A DNA stretch of 64,000 bases from the NCBI GenBank assembly GCA_003049465.1, contig PYSS01000115.1:59524-123523 (forward strand), read 5' to 3'. The translations under genes were made by a program, and so were the position numbers. Below are positions 43,590 to 55,100 of the stretch, one piece after another. The notes under the pieces were generated by a model that did not search any database, was not told the DNA's origin, and was given only the letters and a program-made list of their open reading frames with translations. How positions within the stretch are numbered: position 1 is the first letter of the stretch; each line of letters begins with the position of its first letter. Source of the stretch: Magnaporthiopsis rhizophila (Eukaryota; Ascomycota; Sordariomycetes; Magnaporthales; Magnaporthaceae).

Positions 43590-44358
43590 CTTGGCAACAC
43601 AGCGGAGTTTGTAAGCCTCCTCTCGAAAGTAACGGACGGACGGATGTAATCGGCGTGTTTTATCCCGCGCGCGGGGGAAGGCGGCGCTATTGGGCCTAGC
43701 GCCGGCGTGAGGGCGAGCTGAGCTGGTGGTGGCGGCCGGGCCGATCCGAGTTCGCAGCTGGAGGGAGAGAAGGCGGGCAGTAAAAAGTGAGGCTTGAATT
43801 GTCTTGGCGAGGACGTAATGGCTGGTAAGCTGCTGTGGAGGGTGCGAACGTGGGAGGCACCTAGAGAATTGGAAGAGAAAGAGGAAAGAGAAGAGAAGAG
43901 CGGAGCGAGGCGGCGTCCGCGGTGGCTGCCGATTTTGAGTGCTTTTTTTTTTTTGCCGCCCAAGCAACTTGACTACCTAAGAGATTAAGGGAGACAGAAG
44001 TAGAATTAAACAGAAGGAGCGCACGAGGAGGACGCGTGGATTCCATTCCCGGCGTGGCGATGCTGTTTGCTGGGCGAGTGAGCAGGTACCCAATTTGGGA
44101 AATGGCGCTAAACCCAATTAGGGCAATACGCTCGCCAAGACTTTTTGACAGGCGGCTTGCCGTGGATCCACAGTAGGTCCTAGGCTCGCTTAGGACTAGC
44201 TCGGCCGCCCTGCGCCCCCACGCCAGCACCAACAGACCAATGAGAGGCACGAATGAAATCAGACAGGGGGAGACCCGCAACGAACGGCCCCAGGTAGGTA
44301 AATCAGACGTCACTTCCTCCTTTCGCCGCATGTTTGTTGCGCGTCCATCCACCCTCCC
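43590..44358. other. Intergenic region within the cluster
   Basis: No gene is recognised. Open minus frames at 43362-43967 run antisense or out of frame to RTA1 exon 2 and its leader. A T10 tract lies near 43945. Confidence 0.5.
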
Positions 44359-46254
44359 TCAGCGACGACGGCGCAGTCTCATTGCCAAGCCCTCGCCCTC
44401 CCTCTGGCCAAACACGCCGTTCATCTGCAGCACCGTGACCCAGCGGCTGTCGGCCAGCCGCCTGTCCAGCCTGGCCTGCGTCTCGGCCGGGCCTTCGCCA
44501 TCCAGCGGCACCGCCTCGACGCGGTGGTCACGCAGCAGCGCCAGCAGCACCGCTGCGAACTCCACCTGCGCCATCTTCTGGCCCGGGCAGACGCGCCCGC
44601 CCCTGGACCAGGGCATCCAGGTGCCCTTGGGCGGGCGGTAGAGCTTCTGTGCGGATCCCGGCGGGTTGAGCCACCGCGAGGGCCGGTACACTCGCTCGTC
44701 CTTGAGGTCGTGCTGCTGCTGCCCCACAAAGGCAGGGTCGGACTGGCGGTTCACGTCCCTCCAGCACGGGAGGAGGTGTAGCGCTATCGAGTCTATGTTG
44801 ATGCGCGCTCTCTCTGGGAGGACGACTGTCTTCCCCGAAGACGTGTTTAGCTTCCGTGCCGACGCCGTCTCCCTGTGCACATGCGGGACGGGACTGTAGA
44901 GCCGCAGGGTCTCGAACATGACGGCCTGGATGCGCATCGCGCGCGGGAAGATGGTGTGGTAATCAGCCCGCGGAGTCGACGACGATGGGCTTCCGTTTGC
45001 GGCGCCGTTGCTGCCGTCTTTTACCGGCTGTGGCGGCCCAGCAGCAGATAGGGTGATGGCGGAAAGCTCGTCAATCTCCTCGAGCAGCCAATCCTGCCAC
45101 AGAGGGTATCTGGCGAGGAGGACAAGGGCAAAGGACAAGGACGCGGCCGTGGTTTCAAACCCGGCGGCCGTCACGGCGAAGAGGTTGCTAATCATCTCGT
45201 CCTCGGTGAGCCCGTAGCCGCTGTCGGCCGACTCGGACGCGCGCAGGAGCTTGCTCATGATGTTGGCCCCGCGTTTGCCGCCGTCATCTGCCGCTTCTTC
45301 TGCGGCTGTGACCTCTGCCTGGCGCTTCTCCCGCTCGCCGTCCAGGATCGACTTGCTGCGCCTGTACAGCTCTCGCCTGGCCCTGCCGACCAGGTTCATG
45401 AGGTCGTACCACGGAAGCCAGCGGGGCCAGGCGCAGAGGATGCCGACGGGCAGCAGGCCGACGCCGACCAGGTTGACGACCGTGGTCAGGAGGGACGAGA
45501 TGTGCGACATGGTGTAGCCCGGTTCCGGCGTCGCGGGCTCGTGCCGGCTGCTCCAGGGCACCTTGGCGCCCATGCTGACGTTGAGCAGGACGTGGATGGT
45601 GACGCGCTTGAGCATGTCGAACAGCCTCTCCGTGTCGTATGTCAGGGCGTTATCATTGCTGGATGGCGACGACGACGCAAACACCTCGTCCAGCAAGCCC
45701 GCCACCTGGTGGCTGGACTCCTCGAACACGGCGCGTGAGATGCGTTCGTCGAGGACGCCGGTGACGATCTTGCGGTGCATGACCCATCTGTCGCCGTTGG
45801 TGCTGAGCACGTTGGGGCCGTAGGGGCCGAGCGCGGGCGCGTGCGAGCGCGGGATCTCAAAGTCGCGCACGCGCTGCGTGATTTCCGACGCCGCCACGGG
45901 ATCCGCCGTCCAGACCTGGAGCGAGGTCAGGCCGACGAGGACGAAGGAGCCGGCGCTGTCACGGCCGCAGTCGCCGGGGACAAAATGCTCGAACGGGCGC
46001 AGGCCCTCCTGGAACTCCCAGCCGAAGATGGTGAGCGAGACGCGCCTCCAGAGATCGGCCGGCAGGATCCGCTGCAGCGGCTTCCTCAGGTGCGGGCCGA
46101 TGATGACCCAGAGCGTTGGGGTCATGTCGACGGGTACGAAGACGATGGGCAGTCCGATCGCCCTGGCCTTGGCGAGAGTGCGGACGAAGTCGAACGCCAT
46201 CTTTGTGGCGAAAAGCGCCAGGATGGTGGCGATGGCTTCGAGAGCGTAGGCCAT
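44359..46254 (-). CDS. Cytochrome P450 monooxygenase
   Basis: Single exon, 631 aa, longer than the usual 500-550. A hydrophobic N-terminal anchor (IATILALFATKMAFDFV) targets the ER. The I-helix oxygen motif is AAGFETT (about 358), the K-helix is ETLRL (about 444) and the heme loop is WSRGGRVCPGQ with Cys near 554 (Trp in place of the usual Phe). Extra length comes from a Ser/Asn-rich insert in the B'-C region (ASSSPSSNDNA, about 197), an acidic stretch before the I-helix (AEVTAAEEAADDGG) and a Gly/Ser/Pro insert (GSNGAANGSPSSSTP, about 418). All catalytic elements are present. It lies between the RTA1 and MDR genes on the same strand, so it most likely oxidises the cluster product. The CYP family cannot be assigned by eye. 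The absence of introns in a fungal P450 of this size is somewhat unusual. Confidence 0.92.
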   Translation of the reverse strand: MAYALEAIATILALFATKMAFDFVRTLAKARAIGLPIVFVPVDMTPTLWVIIGPHLRKPLQRILPADLWRRVSLTIFGWEFQEGLRPFEHFVPGDCGRDSAGSFVLVGLTSLQVWTADPVAASEITQRVRDFEIPRSHAPALGPYGPNVLSTNGDRWVMHRKIVTGVLDERISRAVFEESSHQVAGLLDEVFASSSPSSNDNALTYDTERLFDMLKRVTIHVLLNVSMGAKVPWSSRHEPATPEPGYTMSHISSLLTTVVNLVGVGLLPVGILCAWPRWLPWYDLMNLVGRARRELYRRSKSILDGEREKRQAEVTAAEEAADDGGKRGANIMSKLLRASESADSGYGLTEDEMISNLFAVTAAGFETTAASLSFALVLLARYPLWQDWLLEEIDELSAITLSAAGPPQPVKDGSNGAANGSPSSSTPRADYHTIFPRAMRIQAVMFETLRLYSPVPHVHRETASARKLNTSSGKTVVLPERARINIDSIALHLLPCWRDVNRQSDPAFVGQQQHDLKDERVYRPSRWLNPPGSAQKLYRPPKGTWMPWSRGGRVCPGQKMAQVEFAAVLLALLRDHRVEAVPLDGEGPAETQARLDRRLADSRWVTVLQMNGVFGQREGEGLAMRLRRRR

Positions 46255-46709
46255 TTCGTGAGTGTTTTGCGACTAATAAGCGTGATGTTTTGAGTAGAGA
46301 GGCGCAGTAGTCGTTTTGTCACTAGGAAGCGTGGTGATTTTGACTAAAGAAGTGCAGCTAGAGTTTGGGGTAACTTGGAGGAACGAGGAGAAACGCGGTC
46401 CTGTAGCACAGGTCACTTACATACTTGTACCTCGGGTGCGACCCATAGCTGTGGTGCTCCACCTGTCGTCCTCGGCCCTCTACATACATAGACCCGCCTA
46501 TAGGTGCGCAATAATCGAACGATGGGTTTCCCCGCGGCTGCCTGCAGTGCCGATAAGCAAGATTCGGGTCGTCACAGTATGGAAGCACCGCTGAAGCACA
46601 AGTATCCGGGCGAAAAAAAAAAGGTCCAGTAGAAATCAGGATTGCACTCCCTTATCGGCGATATGACTACGTACCACTCAGGTAAAATAGAGTAGCATGC
46701 ACGTACAGA
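46255..46709. other. Intergenic region within the cluster
   Basis: 455 bp between the P450 start and the MDR stop. No gene is recognised; probably the P450 promoter. Confidence 0.5.
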
Positions 46710-47789
46710 CTAGACCTCAATGACCAGCTTGCCAAACTGCTTGCCCGCCTTGAGCTCCTCAAACAGACCCTCGATGGCATCGACGCACTCGAGCCCCTTG
46801 ACGGTGCGGCTAACGACAGGCCGGATCTTCTTCTCTCTCACAAACTTCACCATGTCGGCAAACTCGGCCCTGGACCCGGCCGTGGTGCCGCGCAGCTCAA
46901 TGTTCTTGAAGACGGCCTGCATGGGCCAGTCCAGCACGGGCGACAGCGTCATGCCGTACATGAGTATGATGCCTCCGGGCTTCAGCAGCGGGACAGTGCG
47001 TATCACGATGTCGCCGCCGGACCCGTCAATGACGGCGTCCAGGAACGGCCGCTCGGTGGGCAGCAGCTTCGCCAGCGCGCGCGGCCACTCGCGGTCCGTG
47101 TACAGCACGCCGTCGCGGGCGCCCAGCTGGCGCGCGCGGGCGATCTTGGCGTCGGACGACGAGGTGACAAACAGGGAGTCGCAGCCGAGCGCGACGGCCA
47201 TCTGCAGCGTGTGCAGGGCCATGCCGCCGCCGATGCCCGTGATGAGGACGTTGCGTCCCGGGCCGACATGAGCGGGACCGCTCTTGACGGTCAAGGCGCG
47301 CCAGGCCGTGATGCCGCACGACGGCAGCGCCGCGCCCTCGACGGCGGACAAGTGGTCCGGCAGGAGCTCGACCTCGGCCTCGGGCACCACGGCCCAGGTC
47401 TGCCCGCCGCCGGGCGCCCGGGTGGTGCCGCCGACGGTGCCAAAATCCGTCCACGTCTCGGGGCCCTCGGGGCTTTTGGCCCACCCCCGGAACGGCGTGA
47501 ACACGACGAGGCGGCCGAGCAGGCGGTTGCTGCCGTCACTGCTGCAGCCCGGACCGACGGCCTGGATGGTGCCGCAGACGTCCGAGAAGAGCGGGGAGCT
47601 GAAAGACACGTCCGGGTACAGGTTCTGGCGGATGAAGATGTCGCGGTGGTTGAGCGCCGTCGCCCGCACGCGCACCAGCAGCTCGCCCGGCGCCGGCGCC
47701 GACGGCTTGGGCACGGCCGTCAGCTGCAGCGGGTAGTACACCGCGCCCGGCTTGCCCCTCTTGTGCTTGATGGTGAGCATGTGCGGCAT
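46710..47789 (-). CDS. Zinc-independent MDR reductase (quinone oxidoreductase/YogA-like) of the cluster
   Basis: Single exon, 359 aa from ATG 47789; the frame is open upstream to 47963 without a better start. The N-terminal domain has ALNHRDIFIRQNLYP, the MDR catalytic-domain signature without zinc ligands. The nucleotide-binding block ITGIGGGMALHTLQMAVALG lies near residue 170, then VTSSSDAKIARARQLGA. C-terminal landmarks are GGIILMYGMTL and NIELRGTTAGSRAEF. Relatives reduce C=C or carbonyl groups with NAD(P)H; trans-acting enoyl reductases of fungal PKS clusters come from the same superfamily. Here the PKS has its own apparently intact ER domain, so this enzyme is more likely a tailoring reductase or a backup ER. 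It shares a divergent promoter region with the PKS. Confidence 0.9.
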   Translation of the reverse strand: MPHMLTIKHKRGKPGAVYYPLQLTAVPKPSAPAPGELLVRVRATALNHRDIFIRQNLYPDVSFSSPLFSDVCGTIQAVGPGCSSDGSNRLLGRLVVFTPFRGWAKSPEGPETWTDFGTVGGTTRAPGGGQTWAVVPEAEVELLPDHLSAVEGAALPSCGITAWRALTVKSGPAHVGPGRNVLITGIGGGMALHTLQMAVALGCDSLFVTSSSDAKIARARQLGARDGVLYTDREWPRALAKLLPTERPFLDAVIDGSGGDIVIRTVPLLKPGGIILMYGMTLSPVLDWPMQAVFKNIELRGTTAGSRAEFADMVKFVREKKIRPVVSRTVKGLECVDAIEGLFEELKAGKQFGKLVIEV

Positions 47790-48078
47790 GATGGCGTGCT
47801 GCTTGGCGTTTCTGCTTGGCGTGGGAGTGGGCGGTAGTTGTTTTACTGCTGTCTGTTTGTCTGTCTGTCTGTCCTGGTGATGCTGCTTTTTTTGCTTTGT
47901 CCCCCAAAGTGCGCGGGGGCGTGTGCTCGGAGAGGAAAGAAATCCCGTCAGGCAGGCTATCAAGAGGGGAATGGATGATGAATTTTACGAACCCCTCGCC
48001 AGGCAGCAGTTCATCCAGGTGATTGCGTCCGGCATACCCCTGAAGAGAGAAAGGTATCAGATATCAGATCCAAGAACC

Positions 48079-48105
48079 AAAAAAAAAAAAAAAAAAAAAA
48101 AAAAA
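48079..48105. repeat. Poly-A tract (27 nt)
   Basis: Uninterrupted A run about 290 bp upstream of the MDR gene start. Confidence 0.9.
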
Positions 48106-48690
48106 CTTGCTCGCCACAATTATCCGGTTCACACACCCCATCCCGCTCGTCCGGCCTCCCGCCGTCGCCTTGGTTCGCCTCGAACCAAATATCAACCGCC
48201 TCTGGGCCCCGAACTCTGCATTAATTGTCACCTTCCCAAATAGGTGGTGACATGCCAGCTGAACTTGTTATCTTTGACGACTTGCAAACAACAACTCCTC
48301 AGCGGCAAGTGTCGACGGGAATGAGTTGTGATAGAATCCAAGCCCTCGTGTTGGAGGGGGGAAGATGCGGAGGTGCTGCATAAACACTTTGTGAGCTGGC
48401 CTGTTCGGTGCAGGATTATCCGGGCTCGCTTGAGCTCGATATTGCAACGGTCTTGCTATATACCTACTAACGCTCATGCGCTTTCCCCTCCCGAATGATG
48501 AAGCCGTGAAGTCATTCCAGCTGAAATGGCGAAATGGGGCTCTGCTGCGCCGCATGGCAACGTCCAGCCAAAATACCGCGTAGATAGCAGTTTTGCGGAT
48601 GCCTGTTCGTTGTGGCAAATAGGAGTGTTTGGTCCGACAATTTACGCGAGGGGGGAAACGTGGGGGGCGCACTGTTGCAGATCTGCGTCG

Positions 48691-48761
48691 GACCTAGGTA
48701 CCTCGGTACATGTCCAAGGTACATACCCAGGTACCTACATACCTAGGTACGTACCTACTAT
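48691..48761. repeat. Cluster of CCTAGGTA palindromic motifs
   Basis: Within 70 bp the sequences ACCTAGGTACC, GGTACATG, AAGGTACATACC, CAGGTACCTA and ACCTAGGTACGTACC follow each other, forming overlapping palindromes. The block lies 400-470 bp upstream of the PKS ATG. Confidence 0.75.
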
Positions 48762-48924
48762 CGTAATCGCGGTAGAAGGTCGGCAAGTAGGACGGGTCCG
48801 CGGGCGTCCGCAAGGCTGTAAGGACCGGAATGGAGGAAACACTAGGAAGATACTGCTGTCCTGGGAGGCATCCAGGGGCATGAGCTGCGCATGGAGTGAG
48901 TGCGTCTTTGTAGGTTAGATCGTG

Positions 48925-48934
48925 TATATAAAAG
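48925..48934 (+). promoter_or_regulatory. TATA box of the PKS gene
   Basis: TATATAAAAG lies 226 bp before the PKS ATG at 49160. It is the best TATA match in the window. Confidence 0.5.
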
Positions 48935-49159
48935 CGCAAGGAGGGCAGGGTCGTGAGCGCCGGCAGGTCCTGGGTCTGGACATCAAACGGTATCATATGT
49001 TCAGTATACCTGCCTAGTGATCTATTACCATATTCTTCGTCGCAATATACGCAGTCATTCACTGAGATTTCACATAATAACTTACCTCCTTACCTTATTC
49101 ACCGTGTGTGTCACTGCCAATGCAAAAGAAAGCACGCACGCTTGCTCGCTGTCATCATC

Positions 49160-52100
49160 ATGCCCAGTGACGCGCCCATTGCCGTGGTGGGCATGGCCTA
49201 CCGCGCCCCCGGCATCGGCCGCAAGGGCATCTGGGAGTACCTGAGCCAGGCCCGCTCGGCCTGGTCCGAGATCCCGCCGAGCCGCTTCGAGCAGAAGGCG
49301 TACTGGAAACCTGGGGGCGACAAGTCGGGCGTCTTCCGCGCCGAGGGCGCCCACTTCCTCCCCGACGACGTCTTCACTTTTGACGCCGCCTTCTTCAATA
49401 TGCGCGCCGAGGAGGCCCGCAACGCCGACCCGCAGCACCGTCTCCTGCTCGAGTGCGCCTTCGAGGCCGCCGAGGAGGCCGGGTACGGGCTCGCCGACCT
49501 GGCCGGCCGCCGCATCGGCGTCTTCGTCGGCAACGCCGGCCACGAGTACTCGGAGCGCATGAGCGACGACCCCTTCGTCGCCAAGACCTACACCGCCACC
49601 GGCCTGGCCCCCTGCATGCTGGCCAACCGCATCTCGTACTTCTTTGACATCGACGGCCCCAGCGTCGCCCTCGACGCCGCCTGCGCCAGCAGCGTCTACG
49701 CCGCCCACCAGGCCAGCTCCGCCATCCGCAACGGCGAGTGCGACGCCGCCTTTGTCGGCTCTGCCGCCTTGACTCTCGGCCCGGGCGCCTGGCTCGCCCT
49801 CGAGAAGACCGGGTAAGTTCCCGCCTTCTTTTCTTCGGCTCTTCTCCTTTTGGAGCTTGACTGACAAACCGGGCCTCCTGTCTTCAAACAGAGCTCTTTC
49901 CGCCAAGGGGCGCAGCTTCTCCTACGATGCCAAGGCCTGCGGCTTCGGTCGCGGCGAGGGCGCGGCCTGCCTGCTCATCAAGCGGCTGGACGCCGCCCTC
50001 GAGGCTGGCGACCCGATCCACGCCGTGATCCGGAGCTCCGTCTGCAACCATGGTGGCCGGTCCGACGGCATCACCATGCCCAACGGCATGGCCCACCGCA
50101 AGCTGCTCTGGGCAGCGCACCAGGCCGCGGGCATGGACCCGTCCCACACGGCCGTGGTCGAGGGCCACGGGACTGGCACGGCTGCCGGGTAAGTTGTTTA
50201 CTTGCTGTTGCTCTTTGGTGTCTCCCCGTTCCGCTTCCCCTGGGCTTTTCGGGCCACCCCGGTCCAACAAGTTTCTGACAAGCGGCGCTTTTTCTCACCT
50301 CAGGGATCCCATCGAAGCTGGAGCATTCACGGCGGTGCTTGGCAGGGACCGCACGGCCGAGAATCCAATCTATATCGGCTCTGTCAAGTCGAATTTTGGG
50401 CACGTCTGCATGACAGTAATTCTTCCGTCAATCTAGCTCGATTTCCGCTGACACATGGTTGCTCCCTCCCAGACATCTGGAAGGCGCCAGCGGCATGATG
50501 GGCATGATCAAGGCGATCCTGATGCTGAAGCACGGCGTCGTGCTCCCAACCGCTGGGTTCGAGTCCATCAACCCGATGATCCAGGATAAGGATAAGATCA
50601 GGGTGCTCGACGTGCCCATGCCCTGGCCCGAGAACGAGCCGAGACGCATTGTCGTCACGAATTTTGGTGAGTACTTGAAGCTACCTACCTAGGTACCTGC
50701 CTGGTTGGCGAGCTCGTTATCGACTAATACGGCCGGGTGAATGCTTGCAGGTTTCGGCGGGAGCAACTCTGCCATCATCATGGAGCGGGCGCCTGTTCGA
50801 GGCGCCGGCTTGCAAAACGGACTAAACGGTGTGAATGGCGCCAACGGTGTGAACGGCACCAAGGATACCGTCAACGGCCAGACCAATGGCCAGACCAACG
50901 GCCACACCGAGGCCGACAAGACCAGCCAGCAGCGTCTGTTCATCTTCTCCGCAAAGTCCGAGCAAAGCCTGACTGCCTACCTGCCCTCGTTTAGCGAGTA
51001 CCTGGACGAAGATGAGGTGCCCGATGACGAGGCCTTCCTACAGGACCTTAGCTACACGCTCGGGCAGCGCCGCACGCAGCACCCGTACCGCGCCTTTGCG
51101 GTCGCCAGCTCAGTTGAGGGCCTTCAGGAGAAGCTCTCGAGCGCCAAGCCCGCGAGGATCAGAGACCGGACCGTCGCCTTTGTTTTCACAGGCCAGGGAG
51201 CCCAGTGAGTGAACCTCTCATCTTCTCCATCTTCTTCTCACGGGATGTGAATGAAGTGCAGAGTCTGACAGGAAATACAGGTACGAGCAAATGGCCGCCG
51301 GCCTAAGGCGCTACAAGCCCTTCTCGGTCGCACTGGACGAGGCCGAGGCGCACCTCAAGTCGATGGGAGCGTCCTGGAGCATCGCCGAGGAGCTGGCCCG
51401 GGGCGCGGGCGAGTCGCGCGTGCACGAGGCCGAGATCAGCCAGCCGGCCTGCACGGCGGTCCAGCTCGCCCTGGTGTCGCTGCTGCGGTCCTGGGGCGTC
51501 GAGCCGGCCGCCGCCGCTGGCCACTCGAGCGGCGAGATTGCTGCCGCCTACGCGGCGGGGCTCATCTCCTTCCGGACCGCCGTGGCCGTGTCCTATTTTC
51601 GTGGCCGCGCCGCCGCCCATCTGTTGGGCACCAGAAAAGACAAGAAGGGCGCCATGCTGGCTCTCGGGGTCGGGCCAGACGAGGCCGCAGCGCTGATCAA
51701 AGAGAACGCTGCTGCCGCTGAATACGCCACCGTGGCGGCCGTCAACAGCCCCAAGAGCGTTACCGTGTCGGGCGACGTGCCTGCCATCGAGAGGCTCCAC
51801 GAGGCCGCCGAGGCCAGTGGTATCTTTGCCCGCAGACTCAAGGTCCAGATGGCCTACCACTCCAAGCATATGGAGCATGTTGCCGACTACTACCTCGAGG
51901 CCATCAAGGGCTATTGCGACGAGGGTGTTGTCGACGTGGAGTCGGCAGGAAAGGGCGAGGACCGTCCCCAGTTTGTGTCCTCTGTGACGGGGCAGGTCGA
52001 GCACGTCGTGGGCGCCTCGTACTGGGTCCAGAACCTGATCCGCCCCGTCATGTTCGCCAGCGCGGTCCAGACACTCATGACCACGGCGAGCGCGGGCAAG

Positions 52101-55100
52101 GCGAAAACGGGCCAAGCAGCCGCCCTCCCTGTTGTGGTCTTGGAGGTTGGCCCGCACCCAGCCTTGAAAAGTCCCTTCAGACAGACGATCGAGCTGCAGG
52201 AGCAGCAGCGGCTGGGCAGCGGGACCACCAAAGCAAAGCCGTTGGCTCCATTCACCTATCTCCCGTCGCTGGTGCGCGGCACTGAGGCCGGGCTGGCCCT
52301 GATGGAGATGGCTGGCAATCTGTTCGCGCTGGGGACGCCGTTGCGGATCGGCGACGTCAACCAGACGGGCCCGCACAACTCCAACGTTGTGACCAGCGTG
52401 CCCGCTTACGCGTGGAACAGATCGACCAGCTACGAGATCTGCCCGCGCACGACCAAGGAGAGGCTGTTCCCGGGTCAGGCCTACAACAACCTGCTCGGGC
52501 GGCTGATCCCCTCGAGCGGAGGCCGGGAGCGGCAGTACCGGCAGGTGTTCACGCTGGACGAGTTCCCCTGGATCAGGGACCACGCCGTCGCCGACGCCGT
52601 CATCTTCCCCATGACGGGCTACATGTCGTGCGCCATCGAGGCCGCGCGCAGGGGCCTGGGGTCGTCCCTGCTGGCCTCAGCGTTCCTCGTCCGCGACTTC
52701 CACGTCAAGACCCGCCTCGAGATCCACGAGGACGAGACGATCGACATGATGACGGCCATCCGGCCGTCGGCCACCGGACCCGGCGCGGCCTCGTCCTCTG
52801 CCTGGGACTTCGATGTGTCCACCTGGTCCGAGTCGGGCGGCTGGACCGTCCACGCTCAGGGCACCATCGTGCCCGAGACGGCACCAATGACAACCGACAC
52901 ACCCACCTTCAGCGCGTCGCTGCCGCTCGTAGAAGCCAGCGCGCCGGGCCTGGTGGAGCGCGACATGCACCGCGCCTACGAGATGGCCGGCGTGCGCGCG
53001 ACGCGATACGGCCCGACCTTCAGGAACACAGCGCGCTTCTACGAAGGCCACGGCTACACGCTGCTCGAGCACAAGCTGCGCGACGTGCTCGCGGGACGCT
53101 GGGAGGGGACGGACCCCTTCGGGTCGCCCGTGACCGTCGACCCGCCCACCCTCGATGGCTTCCTGCAGGGCGGCGGGCCGCTCCAGGTGACCGAGGACGG
53201 GCGGCGGCCGACGCAGATGCCCAACTACATCAGCCGCTTCCGCATCTCCAACAGCATCCCGTCGGCCCCGGGCCAGCGCTTCGACGTCGTCACGCGCCTG
53301 CTGGCTTACGACGTCAAGGGCGGCCGCATGTCGCTCGGCATCGCCGCCTTTGCGCGCGGGGCCGACGGCAGCGTCACTCCCGTGGCCGAGTGGGAGTCTC
53401 TCGCCTTCCGGACCATCGGGTCTGCCGATGAGGACCTCGACCCGGCCTCGAACCTCCCCAATAGCTGGGCCACTGACCTGCTGCCCCGGCCCGACTATAT
53501 GTCGACCGAGGAGCTGAGGAGGCGGATGGCGGGCGGCGAAGAGATCGACCTGGTCGCTGAGACGAAGCACTGGGACAAGCTGGAGCAGGTCGCCTGGCAC
53601 TTTATCCAGAGGGGTCTCGACGCCACCGGAGATCAAGATGTCGCTGAGATGCCGCACCATCTTGCCCAGCTCGTCAGGTGGGGGAGGCGGTACCGAGACA
53701 GGGCCAAGGCCAGCCGCCAGGCAGCCGCATTGCCCACCGAGGCCGCGGCGGCGCTGTGCGATGAGGTTGCGCGTGCCGACGCCCGCGGCGAGCTGCTGGT
53801 CCGCGTGGGCGAGAGCATCGTGCCGATCTTGCGAAGCGAGGTCGAGCCTCTAGAACTGATGCTGGCGGACGGGCTGCTGACGCGTCACTACGAGGCCGAC
53901 AAGATGAATGCGCACCTAAGCCGGGTGCTGGGCCGCATGGTCGCCGGCTTCGCCGAAGTGGAGCCTAACCTGCGCATCCTCGAGATCGGAGCAGGCACTG
54001 GCGGCACGACGCTGCCCGTGCTCGAGGCCCTCTCGCCCGCCGCCGGGGAGTCCGACGAGCCCGGTTTCCTCAACTACACCTACACCGACATCTCGTCGGG
54101 CTTCTTCGAGAACGCCAGCACCAAGCTCGCGCGGTGGTCGCAGCGTATCACATACAAGAAGCTCGACGTCACGCAGGACCCGGCCGACCAGGGCTTTGAG
54201 CACGGCACGTATGACGTCATCATCGCCGCCAACGTGCTTCACGCGACCCAAGTCATGGCGGTTACCATGGACAACGTGCGCAAGCTGCTCAAGCCGCGCG
54301 GCCGCGTCTTCCTGCTCGAGGCCAGCAGGAACCCGGCCGCCATGCTGCCGTTTTTCCTCTTGCCAGGCTGGTGGTACGCCAAGGACCACTACCGCGACCA
54401 CAACGAGGGTCCGCTCATGGCCGTCCCTGTCTGGGACCGCCTGCTGCGTGATACCGGTTTCACAGGGGTCGATTCCCTCGTAGACGATGGCCTGGCCGCG
54501 ACGGGCATGGCGCCGACCATGAGCATCATGTGCTCGACCCGCACCGGCAAGTGGCCAGACCACAAGGGCGTTGTCGTCGTCGGCCCTTTTATGGACGACG
54601 ACGAGGTCGAGTTCGCTCAGCTGGTTGCCGACGCGGTGTCGGAGCGCTTCGAGTGCGCGGTTGAGATCAGGCCGTTTGCCGAGCTGGACCCTGCCGACGA
54701 GCCGTGCTACATCGTCATCGACTCGCCGCGACACAGTCTCATGACTGGCGTCGACGCGGGGCGCTTCGAGGGCCTCAAGACGGTCATGCTGCGCAACGCG
54801 GGCATCCTCTGGGTCGCGCCCGAGGGCGGGCCCGTCGAGGCGACCTCGGCCAAGGGCCTGCTGCGCACCATCCGCCTCGAGAACGAGCCGCGCAACTTCC
54901 TCTTCCTCGAACAGGTTCCCATGACGGCCGAACAGGGGCTGCCCGCCATCCTGAGCGTGGCGAAGACCCTGCGCGACCCCGAGGCCACCCGCCTCCACGA
55001 CCAGGACTTCACCTGGCACCAGGGCGCGATCCATGTGTCCCGCATGCGGCTGGACCGCGACGCGAGCGAGCTGCTCGCGGTCGAGCAGGGCGTCGCGTAC

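Larger units (their letters stand above)
47790..49159. promoter_or_regulatory. Divergent MDR/PKS promoter region
   Basis: 1.37 kb without a supported gene. It holds TCTGTCTG repeats (47855-47875), a 27-nt poly-A (48079-48105), a dense block of ACCTAGGTA-type palindromes (48691-48761) and a TATA box (48925) on the PKS side. Co-regulation of the two genes is inference from the arrangement. Confidence 0.6.
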
